DNA from: Antitrichia curtipendula
Lineage: Eukaryota > Streptophyta > Bryopsida > Hypnales > Leucodontaceae
Assembly: GCA_951230915.1 (NCBI GenBank)
Contig: OX579633.1
Coordinates: forward strand, 24,214,574-24,278,573
DNA length: 64,000 bases
Direction of reading: 5' to 3'
The stretch's first letter is position 1, and every line of letters starts with the position of its first letter. A model generated the notes under the pieces. That model did no database searches. It saw only the letters and a list, made by a program, of their open reading frames with translations, and was not told where the DNA came from. Both the position numbers and the translations under genes were made by a program. Positions 24,861 to 37,240 of the stretch are shown here, piece after piece.

Positions 24861-27119
24861 TTTTAAATATTTTATATTGATCAAATTAACAAAAAATTAA
24901 CAAAAGTATCAACATTTTTGTATTAAAAAGTACCGGAGTCAACACATCCAAATTAACAAAAAAAAGCAACACTTCTGTGTTGAATTTTTGTTAATTTGGT
25001 CACTATTTTTTCTACGCTAATTAGCGTCAGTTGAAGCAGATTCTACAAAGGATGCGCAATCTGCAGCATTTGCCTCGACAAAGGAACTGCCGCAATCCCA
25101 TATAGATTTCACCTGGAAACTAATGGTAACCTAACACAGGAATAGCTAGTGAAGATTCAGAGTTCTTGCGATGAACTTTATAAGCACCTAGTTCTAGGTA
25201 GGATCTATAGCTCCCCTCCAAGGTTTGCCGCCCTATCCTTGTTCCTGACATAAATACTACTGGATCAACACGCATTGTTGTAAACACTGTCGAAGAGATA
25301 TTTTAGAGTTGAATTCTAATAAGCCGATGCAACGATTTGATGTTTAGGATTAGGTGCATGAGTGCTAGAGGGAAGGGCGGTATGGTTCTCGTAGCAGATT
25401 GAAGGATTCTCTACAGAAACCCTACCACCAGACAATCAACCAGGCATTTTGATTTGGATCCAATTCCCCGACCTGAACCCCATCTTTCAGATTCTGGAGT
25501 AGTTGCATCAATTGGCCTCCCTAATTGGTGAGGTCTTAGCTATTGAGCGTCCGGACACGGCCAGCAGACACCCTTCGAGACCAGTAATTGATGTTAGGGT
25601 GTTAGACCACACCAAGCTGCCAGGAATCATCCAAATTCCCATGTTGTAGTTAGGCTTGACGGAGGTGAGTCTTTTTGAACAGATTGTGAGCTGTTCGGGC
25701 TTGCCAAATCAGTGCAATTGATGTAGGAAATTCGGATATAGCATACACGAATGCCCGTTGAATAAGAAAAAGAAATCAGCCCCCAAGTCTTCTCCGCCAA
25801 TCTCACCTAAACAAAGGAAGCGCATTGGGGAGAAAGGGAAGGAGATATCGATCAAGGAGGATGAATTCACACTGGTTAAGCGCATGAATTGGAAAGGGGG
25901 TAGTCAAGAGCAAGCGGGTAAGGCGGTGCAAAGATGGTTACCGAAAGAAGATGGCAAAGCACCCTCGAAACAGGTAAATAAGGCGGAATAAGATCCGGCT
26001 CAACTAGCACTAGCCTCGCCCACACTATCCCCAACAGCAGTCCAACAGAAGGCACCAACACCTCTATAGACGTCACACCTAGGGGGTCGACATGGATTCC
26101 CAGAATATTTCAACCATCCAACAACAAAGCTGTCCCAAGAAAATCCATTTGTGACTTTGGGAGGACTTTCGGAAATGAAATTTCCCTTGTTAGGAGCACA
26201 ATTTGAAGCAACACCTAAGTCCTCAAGGACTCCATGATGCCAACTTTTGGAGACAGTGGAGGAAGTGGGAGCTTCGGGGGGCGGCAATTCAACAACAGAA
26301 AAGCAGATCCAATCAAAGCTTCAAGAATTGGGAGCTGCAGGGCAGCAAGGCAATAGCGTTGGAACAAGGCAACAACGTCCTCAAGCGGAGACAATCCCAA
26401 TAGTACATGAGCAGCAAGGCTTCATGCAACGAAATCCATGATTAGGGCAAATTAACTTGTAGAAAACAAGTAGATCATCATCTAACCTAAGGCAGGATTG
26501 GTGGAACGTGTGGACGTCGGAGAAGTTGTAGCAGGCCTTCCAATCGCCTGAGTTGGACCTCCTCAAGCATGGGATGAAATTCCTATCAATTTGGTCAGTT
26601 ATATACAAGGACGAAGGGGATGGCAAGGGGATCCTCTTAGACGCCTCTGGTGATATACTAGGGCTACCGGAACTGCTCAAATTATCCTTTGGAGTGGGAG
26701 AACACACGATGGACGCATACAAACAAACAATTCAGGATTCCTTGCGAAGGTACATCAAAACTCACATGAGGAAGCCCCCTAATTTTAATTGGGAATCAGT
26801 CTCATGGGCAAGACACTGGGACCAAGAGGGAGAAGTACACGAGCTGACTATCCTAGCTTCGATTAAGGTCACTCATAAAGGCAAGCCCTTAAAAGGCATC
26901 AACTGCACATGGTGGTGCTTGAAAGTAATACCAAAGTTGGCAGCCTAAAAGGGGAAAGAGAAAGCAAACAACTTGCTGATCACGTGGGCAGAGTTGGACA
27001 GACTTCAGGAGTAGCCAACGGAATGGAGACCAAGACAGCAAGCCTCACTACACCAAACGCCTAAAAAACAAAAGACTAAACCAGAAATCCGGTTCACAGG
27101 GCCACCCGATCAGGAGTAG

Positions 27120-30100
27120 TAGATGGACTTGGCCTTTTCTATGGCCACCCTGAACATAAGGGATTCATGATCGGGCTTAAAAGGAGACATTAAATAGGTG
27201 CACATATGCCACATGTTTGACATGATGCATCAGCCTCTGGAAATCATTCTACTACATGAGCAATAGATGGAGGCGATTTAGTGTACAAAACATAGCAGGA
27301 GTTTTTCTATTTTCAAATTGACACCAAGTTTGGAATCCTGCACTCCAAGGGAATGGCATCTTAGGTCGATGGAGGGCTAAGATAGGGATTCTACTATCAA
27401 AGCAATTGGCCCCAAGGGTGGTGAAGGAAGAGATTGTGGTAGCAGACTATGCTCAATATCTCTCCATCCAATTAGATTCCAATTTTGTTCTCTCTATTAT
27501 CAACATTTATGCCCCTTGTTCCTCGAATGATCGTCTTGCACTATGAAACAAGATAGTTGATGCGAATATTCTTGGGACTGGCTACATCCTAGCTAAGGAC
27601 TTCAACATGGTTGAAGATGCTGAGGACAAACTTGGGAGCTCCCGGTTCTGCACCAGTCCTAACGGACAAGAATTAGCGGCCTGGTCACGCCTTCTCAACC
27701 ACTACGGCTTGGAGGATTCATGGCACGTTGATATGATTTGTAAACACACAGGCAAGCAATATACTTGGGAGAACAATAGGGCAGGGTAGGACAGGCGGAG
27801 CACCAAAATTGACAGAATCTATCTATCAACCAGTCTTGGTCTACAAGGGGGGATGCTCTCTACACACACCCACATAAAATTATCTGACCATGCTCCGGTA
27901 CAACTCCAATTATTTTTGAATGTCAAACCGGCAGCAAGAAAAGCGAATATGCAACCAGATATTTTGCAGTTTCAAAGTGTCTAGGACAAGTTGGGACGTG
28001 CTTGGCGTTAGGAAGAAAAATCAGGACATGAAGTTTCTTGGATGGATTGGGTTGGAAACGCATAGCAGCAGGCTCTAAGGGCAACCAATAAGATCACACA
28101 AGAAAGGAAGACGGAGCAGTACAAAGCAGAGCATAAGGCGTTAAGGGAGATACAAATGGTGAGGCAAATTTTATACTCTACCCGGGAGACCCCTAAGCTA
28201 TACATATATTGGATGCTGCAAGGTCCAGCCTACATATCCTCACATTGGACGCCTTAGTGGCACAATACTATACGGTCTCATCCAAATGGCTGAAGCACGG
28301 GGATCGTTGCTCCAGGGAATTTTTCCTGGTTTTCAAAGACATACATTGTAGGTCATTTATTACTCAGCTGGTGGTGGACGGCGCAGTGCTCACTGAGCAA
28401 TAGGATAAGGCACGTGCAATCACAACATTTTACTCCAAGCTCTACATGGAGGACCCGGAAACTAGAGAGGTGCTCATGGCATGGCAACAAGTATTATCTA
28501 GTGTCCCTTGTATAGTTACAGAGGCACAAAACCGGCACTTCTCACTCTAAATGTCTGTCTTGGAGCTACAAGATGTAGTCAGAGATTTATCTTTAGGGAA
28601 AGCAGTAGGAACAGACGGCATTTCCACAGACTTTTATAAGTCCTGTCTGGAAGAAACTCAAGACGAGCTCCTCAAAGTGGTGCAGAAGGCATTGAATACA
28701 GGAGAGTTGTCTAAGAGCCACAATAAAGGGATTATTGCCTTAATACCCAAAGGAAGAGACACCAACTTGCTAAAGAATTTCAGGCTGATCACTCTTTTAC
28801 CTTCCATTTACAAAATTGTGGCCAAAGTATTGGCCAACAGGTTGAAGCAGATTTTACCTGAAATCATTCAACCTAATCAAACCAGTTTTGTCCCGAGGAG
28901 ATATATCATAGACAAAAAATTTATGGCGCAGAAGGCGATGCACTTTGCGGAAGAATCTAACCAAGACCTTACCTTATATTTTCTGGATTTCAAAAAAGCA
29001 TATGATTGAATCTTCTAGAATTACATGAGAGTGGTCATGGAGAAAATGGGCTTCCACAAGGACTTCATCAAAGGGGTGATGGCATTATACCATAATGCCT
29101 CGTCCTCAGTTATTGTTAATGGGGTGGAGGGAGCTGATTTTGACCTCTCTCGATTAGTTAGGCAGAGTTGCCCACTGGTGCCTTTCCTTTTTGTTGTGAT
29201 TATGGACTCCTTAGGGTTTATACTTGAAGACATGAGATATGGCATACAAGGATTTATCCTACTGGACGGCTCCAAGGTCATAGACATTGAGTATGCGGAT
29301 GGTGCGACATTGTTCCTACAAGACACCGCCAGAAATCTGCAAGCTACATATGATGTCCTCTCAATTTTCTGTAAAGGGACGGGCTCACAGATGAACTAGG
29401 ACAAAACGTTCATTATTTGGGCATCAAATAATCCAAAACACACATGGAGGGAAGACTTAGGCATTACCAAGATTTTTGAAGGCTCGGGCGTTCGGTACTT
29501 GGGTTCGCTTGTTGGCTTCCACCTCCTTCTAGACACAAATACGACTCTACTAATCACCCCGCTCAAGAAAAAACTTCAGTCATGGGCGGCCAAGATTGTT
29601 TCTCAAGACGGACGGGTGATCATTATCAACCAGGTCCTTCTAGCAACTTGCTGGTACATGGCAGCTTGCTGCGAAATCTCAAGCAAAGCTGCAATGTAAT
29701 CCAAAGTCAAGTCTCATAATCTATTATCTCTAGACCGGTAAAGACGAGGGCAGGTGTGCGGCAAAGGTGAAGTAACGCATGCATTCTTCCCCCCCTTGAA
29801 GGAGGACTTAAAATCATCGATCCTTACCTTCAAACTCATGTGCTTCTTGCTAAGCTAGTTGTGCACCGGTTAACGCCAGGGAATGAATCATGGAAGAAGC
29901 TAATTCGCCATTGCATAAATATGGGTAAGCCATTGGGCAATGCAAAGTGGCATTCCTTTCCACATTGGCTATTTGTTAGCAAAGACATCAGAAGGATAAA
30001 TCATTCCCCTCTTATAACGGTGTGTTTCAAATCATTTTTTGCAGTTAGAAGGAACCTAAAGCAGCAAGACCCAGTGACTACAGATAGCATCCTCAAATAG

Positions 30101-31250
30101 TCTCCTTTTGGTAATCCTTTCATTGAAGAAGACACGAACATCCCCTTGGAAATGGGATCCAATGTGGGATTCCACCTATAGGTGCACGTTGGGATCACCA
30201 CAGTGTATGATTTATGGGAGGAACATAGGTAAGACTAGAAAATAGTCTAGGAGATACACAGACAACTACCTTGGTGAGGAGCATTCTCGGAAAAGAGATG
30301 TGTTTGCCGCCTCAAAATCCTTTCTCACGTTCCATAGGACTCTAGGATGCACCAGGATAGAGGCAACATAGTGTGGTGGTACTCACCCAAGAGTTCACCC
30401 TGGAGTTTACTATAGAGTTCCCCCAAGAGGACAAACGGAAGTTCACACTTTTATTTTCACTTGACCTCTGCGGAGGGCTTGAGTAAGATCAGCCGATACA
30501 CTTGGGACCGCCAAAGTGGACTCTTATCACTCGAAGAAGGAGACTTCATATTACCGGCCACGAGGATCCAATAGGCGCGTGTAGTCTTATAGGAATCTCG
30601 GTACAAATCCTTTCACGGATGTAATCCGGACTCAGTTCCCATCCACTCTGATACAGTGTAGGCAGACAGGCAGTCCGAGAAGAAACCATTTGGAATCTGC
30701 CTTGGGACTCGGGAGAGTGGACATGGCGTAAGATAGGCACCTTGAACGACACTCCTTTCTTTGGGTACACAACACGTAGAGGCTACCTTCAAGATTGGGA
30801 GACAAGGCGGAAAGGCCAATTGGAGTGCAGGAATTGCTAAACTAGGGCTTCATGGAGATGGAGATTTAAAATATATTCCAGCTCCTATCGTATAATTCCA
30901 GACCATGGAAGCAAGCGACCTTTCTCTGGTAAGTCGTCAATATGGGAGTTGTCATTGGAGAATGGCTCTTTTGGAGAGTCCCCACTGTAGACACTACGTG
31001 TCCAAGATGTGACTATCTAATGGAAACGACACCACACCTCTCTTGGGAATGCTAAGGCACCTGAAACTTGTGGGAGAAATTCAACATTTTAGCTCGGGCT
31101 TACAACACCCCCACAGTTAATTCATTACAAGAGGCCCTTTTGGAATCATCCTGGTACATATACTTAGGTAGCATTATATATACTCATTAGCCTTGGGACC
31201 TATTGAAAAGCTTTCTCATTTGATTCTGTTGGATTGATAGATGTAGTGCC
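27120..31250 (+). pseudogene. LINE ORF2: endonuclease, reverse transcriptase, zf-RVT (broken)
   Basis: The reverse transcriptase part shows GKAVGTDGISTDFYKS, NFRLITLLPSIYKIVAKVLA, NQTSFVPRR and LDFKKAYD, all standard for plant L1 elements. The catalytic YADD box reads YADG (29295-29306), so a metal-binding Asp is lost. Stops occur where related proteins commonly have Trp, for example after KKAYD (TGA, then TAG two codons later), in QMN-TAG-DKT and in RAG-TAG-DRRSTKID. The zinc-binding domain lies near 30950-31060. Confidence 0.8.
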
Positions 31251-31611
31251 AAATATGCTAATGAGCCTGTTAGTTGTAAATAAATATTAGGAGTTGCCTG
31301 AATTGCCACCCTGCATGCAAGGATGTCCATATGGCGCCATATACAAACTGTATTTAGAAACCATGAAAGTTAGATAGTTTGAAAAATGATTTCACAGTAG
31401 AATGGACCCTGTTGTTTTGTATTTCTGGAAATGGGAGTTGGCACTTCTCGGTGCCCCTCCTTTTTGCTTAAAATTACCTTCCTTTTGTTGTAAGGTTTAA
31501 TGTGAAGGGGACCTAAGGGTCCCCTACCTCGCCATTCTCGGCATTCACAACATTACAAGAACCAGAAACAAAACGATAGAGGCAATTATGTAAGAGCTTG
31601 GTATTACTCAC

Positions 31612-34040
31612 CTTCATAGCTTGAATTGCAGTTGCCATCGCATGCGTCAATAGTCCACCTTTACTAGCAGGAATCAATACCAATTGCAGTAAGGGACTTT
31701 GTAACCTAGCTCTCAAATTGCAGAAACTCTCAACGTTATGATAAAAAGAAACCATCGGCCTAAACTATGATGCCACTGAGGTGGAATATACATTTCAGAT
31801 GAATGGCAAAGACTAACCATCAAAACTTAGGAATTGAACATAGACATACTAATTATTTGTGCCTCACAAGACCTTGCTTTTGCCAACCACAGTCCACTAC
31901 AACTCTCACAACCATTGAACTCAATTACCTGTGAAGGCTCAAGAATCACCACACTATAGTTTATTACTAGTAATCACTGCGAGTTCCTGTGTCTGCTAGA
32001 TTCGTCTGCACAAGTTTATATAACACCAATTTAAATCCATAGAAGCACAACAAACTTGCCTCACGTTGCAACTAAATCTGAATTTTGGTCCTTTTGTAAG
32101 CACGTCCTCAAGCAACGACTTACAGGCTATGTCAATGAGCTCAACATTTCCACCAGAAGCTTGTTTAAGCAACTCTATTTCTCCCTCTAATGGTGCTCTC
32201 CTTGTCAATGCCTATTCAAAAGCAAATGCTCCCTGGACAAAAATTGTATCTTGCGATGAAAAATGTCTCATGTATGTACTTTATGAAGGTCTTTAGGATG
32301 TGGCACTTCTTAGTTATAGAACTGTAAAAGAGGGTTGTATTGTGCTATTGCAAGCTTATGAGTATAGTGTGACTAACTATGTCTCTCTCTGTTCATGCAT
32401 TGTATGCCCTATGCAGAGCCTCAACGTGCCAACAAAATCACATGATATAAATAAAAACAAAAGCATAAAATATAAATAAAAAGATATTGAAATTCAAACG
32501 CACTATATTGCACAACCTAGGAACTAAAATGGTCAAAATGGTCTGATAATTGAAAAAATGGGCAACGTATGATGGAAAATCAATAGATGCAAGAACCTGA
32601 ATCTACAATTCCTTTGTGTCCTCTAATTGTCTAGTCCACAGTCTAGCCTTCTTAGTTGTAACGGCAGCATTGGTATGGGCTTTTGTCAGGAGCTCCATCT
32701 TTTGTAGCTCTCTTTTTGCGTCTTCCTCCTGCACAAAAGGTTCAAATGGTTCATGTTTGCAATGACCTCAGTGAAATGGAGAATTCTCCCATCCTTTTCT
32801 AATCACAATTCCAATCAGAAAAGGAATTAAACAAGGCAATTTGCAGCCTCTTCAAGCACATAGACTTTGGCTTGAATCAAATTCCACACGAGATCTGGTG
32901 TTAGTGAATGCATCATTAAAGGGTGTTCATCTTTCAAAAGAAACTTTCAAAGTTTGGATGTTGCTCAATGCTAAGGTGGATAAATTAAGTAGTTCTAAAA
33001 TTTTAAAGAGTAAGTCACTGATATTGTTCCATTGTACCTTTTCAATAACATTTTTCGAATTTTTTGGAGTTGAATTGGACGATAAATTATAATATTGATG
33101 CAAGCACTTCGATTGCAGCTAACGTCTGCAAGCAGTGATAGGGCCTCTACGATGTAGTCTTTGCCGTAGCCTTTAGAAGTGATTGAGCGTCTTGAAGTGT
33201 AATAGCATTACCAAAAAAACACCAGGTAGCGCACATGATATTAAACTATACGATTCCAAGAATGTTCCGTTGAAAAATATTTATTTCAAGATCCCGTTGA
33301 ACTCATCAACGACGTAAAATCTTGCAACAATCTCAATTCAAATCTCAAATGCCATGGATAATTTGTCATACATTGATAAACCTCTTCAAGCTCTTTGTTT
33401 AATAACTTTAAACATTCTCAAAGTCACGTGTTGCGAGTAGTTTTCACTAAATAAAGTGTGTCTCATGATTATCTATGGTGAGGTTATAGATACATGTAGA
33501 AGAATGCAATGATGTACAATATTCAATTTTAATAGTAGTGCTTCTGAGAGACGACCATGTCTAGCTCCAACTAGCACAAGAAGACATTCATTAATTTCGT
33601 GAAATCCAATCTGTGCTAGTTGTTGCATGAATGGAAATCACCTTTATTCAATCACGTACTTAAAACATACATCTCATTCATGGAAGATTAGAATCATGGC
33701 TAGACGACGCTACATCTAGTTAATTGCAAGCTAGGCTAGTTGTTTTCATGATCAATTATGCGACAACTTGCGCTTTGGATTCAAATTCATAGCAGACGCA
33801 TGAGCAGACGGAGCACTTTGCTCAATGACAGTCTCAAGTTCCTTAAGCCGAGTGGTTAGATCACTTATTTGCTCTTTGACTATGAGCGCATCGTTAGTTG
33901 CATCGTTTGCCACAACTTTTAGTTGTCCAATTTCCTTAACATACTCTCCAACGATTTGGCTTGCTTCCATGATCTTCACAACGTTGTCTGTTGAAACTAC
34001 GAACCAACAAAACACAAATATCGTGAGGCCTAAAATTGAA
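31612..34040 (-). pseudogene. MIC60/mitofilin-like gene relic (several exons)
   Basis: Minus-strand exons, in transcript order: about 33992-33760 (ASQIVGEYVKEIGQLK..., coiled coil), about 32730-32605 (EEDAKRELQKMELLTKAHTN, after TTTTGTGCAG), about 32300-32065 (QGAFAFE, TAG, ALTRRAPLEGEIELL...) and about 31727-31612 (RLQSPLLQLVLIPASKGG...THAMA, ending AMK before GTGAGT). The last two blocks resemble the C-terminal mitofilin domain of plant MIC60, which shapes cristae in the inner mitochondrial membrane. One in-frame TAG (about 32211) and missing exons, including the membrane segment and the very C-terminus, point to a relic. The identification is from motif memory and moderately sure. Confidence 0.5.
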
Positions 34041-34439
34041 GTAAGCAAAATTGGAATCAGGAGTTAGATGAACAACAATAACCAAAGAGTGAAAGCTATG
34101 GGAACAATTACCAACGTTTATGTGCAACATTGTCCCAGGCGCTAGTGGCGTTTAAATATCAATCTCAAGTTGCAAAATGTTTCTGGCCATGATTGAAATC
34201 ATAGTAATACCTCCTCTAAGTAGGGCTTTCTAGTATGGCTTCATATATGTAGCTGATGAGGTGTGCTGATGATTTATGTGCTAACAGGACTATGCGGAAG
34301 TAATAGGAGCATCAGAAGAGCTATGGAGTTGCTTCCGACAATGACAGAGACTGCGTAATTGAGATTCAAAATATGTGGGCGGCAAGGTTGACGAATTTGA
34401 ACGTCCTAGGACAAATCATGTCCAAAAATTGGATGTTCG

Positions 34440-34735
34440 GATGTAGCATCCGCAAACGATGCAACAGACATAGTGGACATAGTGGTTACTGTCCGTCAGA
34501 CGGCAGCCAGTGGACAGACGGACGGGGGCGGACGGGCCATCGGACAATTGGATGAACAGGGGCAGGCGGACAGGGTCTGACGGGCAGACTACCTGACGGC
34601 CTGTCCACCCATCCTTTGGACGGGAGAACTTCAAAATCTGGTATGTCAAATGATGTCCGAAGATTAGCTTCTACGCCCGGTGGACATCCAGTGGGACGCC
34701 CAAACATATGTACATCCTGTCAACCCTGGTGAGCG
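34440..34735. mobile_element. Relic of an hAT end related to the 15-kb element
   Basis: Rich in GGACGG/CCGTCC motifs like the subterminal parts at 41585 and 56515, and ends in TGTCAACCCTG (about 34725), matching the hAT terminus ..TGACAACCCTG at 56606. No matching left end or duplication was found nearby. Confidence 0.5.
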
Positions 34736-35138
34736 GGACCAGGACCTATGATTCTATATAACTTGTTTGTGATTTCCATTACATTTTGTTTGTATTAAAT
34801 TATTAACATTATTTTTTTAATCTTAATTCATGCCCTTGGCATTTAATAATTGGCATAAAATCAAATAATATATTTTTGTCCGTCTTAATATTAAATTATA
34901 AGACTTACAAGTTGAAGTTGAATCCTTACAAGTTGAAGTTTTGTATTTCCAAAGTTCTGCTATAAAAAATCTTTATATTAGAGAATTAAGTTGAAAATCT
35001 AAGAAAAAAAATTCAATATAATAACGACTTGGTTTTCATTATTTTTTTAATAATTATTATAAAGATATAGGTTCAAGATGAAAATGAAACATATCAATCG
35101 TAGTGGTGATATTGTTCTAGAAAGTAATTTGAACCTTG

Positions 35139-36421
35139 CCCTAGAAGAAAAACGTGTCTGGCACAACCGACTACTATGCAACTAGTGTCCTATACAACTA
35201 TCCTGCAACTGTAATCCTCTCTATATGTACCAAATTTGACAACTAGGTTGTTTAGTCGCAAAGTAGTCGTAGAATGAAGTGTAGGGTTACAGGATTGTAA
35301 CAGAGTTGGCAATTAGAATTATTGTGAGGTATTCTACATCTAGTTTTCATCATAATTGTCGATGTGGACAACTCTACGCATCATGGAGTCCATTGTGGCA
35401 AATCACAATTACATATTATCTAAATTTGACCACAATTCGACTAGAAAACGATTAGAAAACAACTAGTTTGTGACTAGAAACGACTATAGTTTGACTAGAA
35501 AACGACTAGACTGCAACTAGAAAACAACTATAGTCCAACTAAAAAACAACTAGATTGCAACTAGAAAACAACTAGAATTTGTACATGACAACTTTGTTAC
35601 ACTCTTGTAACCCTACACTATTACAGAGCTTCTCTGTGACTAGATTGCAACTAGAAAATGACTAGAAAACAATTAGAATTTTCTAGAATTCTTTTGGTTG
35701 TTTTGTAGTCATTTTCTAGTTGTTTTCTAGTCGTTTTCTAATCGTTTTCTAATTTGTTTCCTAATTATTTGTCTTATAGCAATTGTCCCATATCAATTGT
35801 CAAGAATACCATTAGGTTAGACATATAAGACTTGTAAGTTGTTGTATTCTTATGTAATGAACTCCCTTAGTAGAATTTAAAGATTTCTATTAGGTGTAAA
35901 TTTCTACAATTTGTAGATTTCTACAAATTGTAAAAATCCAAGAATTTTTAAATTACATAATTTACTAAACCAATGAAATCTTTTAAATCTAAATATCTGA
36001 AATCTAAAATAGAATTTAGATTTGTAATATCCAAAATCTACAAATCATTAAGATTAGAATTTTAAAATCTACAAATCTACAAGTCGCAAACAAGTTACAA
36101 ACAAGTCGCAAATGAGTCGCCAACAAGTTGCAATGGAGTCACAGATAAGTCGCAAACAAGTCGCACAACTCATCGATTGAATGACTGACGTCACGTGGCA
36201 ACGAGTACACATAAGCGACTACGTCAGAAAAGGCCGTCGACGAAGTTCAAACTACGCTGCCGGATGAAAAACAGATTCACTTCATTTTGCGACTCTAATT
36301 TTCTATGTGACTTGTCCACTGCAACTACAGACCTCTAGATTGTCACCTGTCGCAAATTAGTCACACAACTCAAAAAGCAGTTGCTCTTTGCAGTTAAAGA
36401 ACCCCTCATTTTCTTCTAGTG
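35139..36421. mobile_element. Nonautonomous CACTA element (TTG duplication)
   Basis: The left end CCCTAGAAGAAAA and the right end (reverse complement) CACTAGAAGAAAA are inverted repeats, flanked by TTG at 35136-35138 and 36422-36424, the 3-bp duplication typical of CACTA elements. The left half has many GACTAGAAAAC/AACTAGAAAAC subterminal motifs, some in opposite orientation near 35700. No transposase. Confidence 0.8.
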
Positions 36422-36879
36422 TTGCAATCTTTAAGTATATAAATTCTGAAAATCAATTTCAAAAAAGAATTTGGTAAGTTATTTTTTCAAAATAGTGCTT
36501 TCATTGTCCCATAATAATATTCTTTATAACTTTCACATCAATAATCCAAATAGAATGAACAAAAAATTTCTGTTTACATAAATATATATCATATAAAAAA
36601 TTATTCTTTTAATATGAAAATCAAATTTTTGTGATTTTTTTTGCAACCCTATTTCAACTATTTTTTACTTTGGATAGCACAAGTATTTTTCTACTGCACT
36701 AATTGAAACAAAAATCTATTTCCATAAATCTAATATGTTTACCTATCTTAAAAAAAATCATCTCAAAGGTACATGTCCAAACTTTCATTTGTCCTCCAAG
36801 GGCACAACAATTCAATAGGGGTTCAAAATATGTCCCTTTGATCATTTTAGAGAGAGGATATTGTAAGGTTGGTATCCCC

Positions 36880-37240
36880 TCATTACAAAAAAAATGAGCC
36901 CATGAAGAGGCTGTGAGTTCTGCACCCCCCTGGTGCAAGTATTAGAAAAATCCTCCCAGGAAATGAAATCGCTGACGTGGTCGAATTTCGACCATGTCAG
37001 CGTTCTTTCAGATTTTATTATTTTTTTAATATTTTATTATTATTTTTAAAATAAAAAAATATTTTTAAAATATTTTTAATATTTTTAATTATTTTTTTAA
37101 TATTTTTTATTTTCTTTTTTTATTAAAAAAATTAAAAAAATTTAAAAATTATTTTTTATTTTTTCTGTAATTGCACCTCAGGGGTGCCGAAAATGAGCTA
37201 TTAGCAGCCTTTTCCAGGGCCCAAATTTTTTGTAATGAAA
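36880..37240. mobile_element. MITE with an internal palindrome
   Basis: Ends CATTACAAAAAAAATGAGCCC-like (36880; first 20 bases) and, in reverse, CATTACAAAAAATTTGGGCC form imperfect inverted repeats; a second pair is GCACCCCCCTGGTGC versus GCACCTCAGGGGTGC. Inside lies a stem GCTGACGTGGTCGAA/TTCGACCATGTCAGC (36972) and then nearly pure A/T. Confidence 0.6.

Larger units (their letters stand above)
23953..25020. mobile_element. Nonautonomous inverted-repeat element inserted in the LINE (TTA duplication)
   Basis: The left end CACTAGTAGAAAATAGTG and the right end (reverse complement) TTAGCGTAGAAAAAATAGTG share GTAGAAAA..ATAGTGACCAAAT and continue as inverted repeats through ..AACACA.AAGTGTTG. TTA flanks both sides (23950-23952 and 25021-25023) and the LINE frame is restored on excision. 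The left terminus is CACTA-like with a 3-bp duplication; the right terminal six bases do not match, so the superfamily is uncertain (CACTA, or Harbinger on the TTA duplication). No coding region. Confidence 0.8.
23851..26950 (+). pseudogene. LINE ORF1 (gag-like), split and broken
   Basis: Removing 23953-25020 plus one TTA copy joins ...VVLGREPL to ASVEADSTKD in a single frame, which shows that the coding sequence predates the insertion. Further on there are several stops. Near 25720 a CX2CX4HX4C-type knuckle can be traced (C-N-stop-C-RKFG-Y-SIHE-C): a Trp-like position is TGA and the His position is Tyr. A basic segment KKKKSAPKSSPP follows. Nucleic-acid binding is the usual role of such ORF1 proteins; this one cannot be made intact. 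Confidence 0.65.
23851..31499 (+). mobile_element. Decayed L1-type LINE (non-LTR retrotransposon)
   Basis: Parts in order: an ORF1-like start at 23851 (MEDDNVSQLPDINGVGWTSL), interrupted by a younger element at 23953-25020 and resuming in frame; a zinc-knuckle-like segment near 25720 ending in HECPLNKKKK; an endonuclease region near 27470-27870 with DFNMVED and KIDRIYLS; reverse transcriptase at about 28550-29400; and a zf-RVT segment near 30950-31060 (CPRCDYLMETTPHLSWEC). Many in-frame stops are present, so the copy is dead. Both ends are approximate; no target-site duplication was identified. Confidence 0.85.

Noticed and set aside
23953..25020. Firm assignment to CACTA
   Set aside because: Only the left end starts CACTA; the right end reads TTAGCG in reverse and the duplication is TTA, so the class is left open.
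26381..26722. 113-codon minus-strand frame
   Set aside because: Antisense to LINE ORF1 remains.
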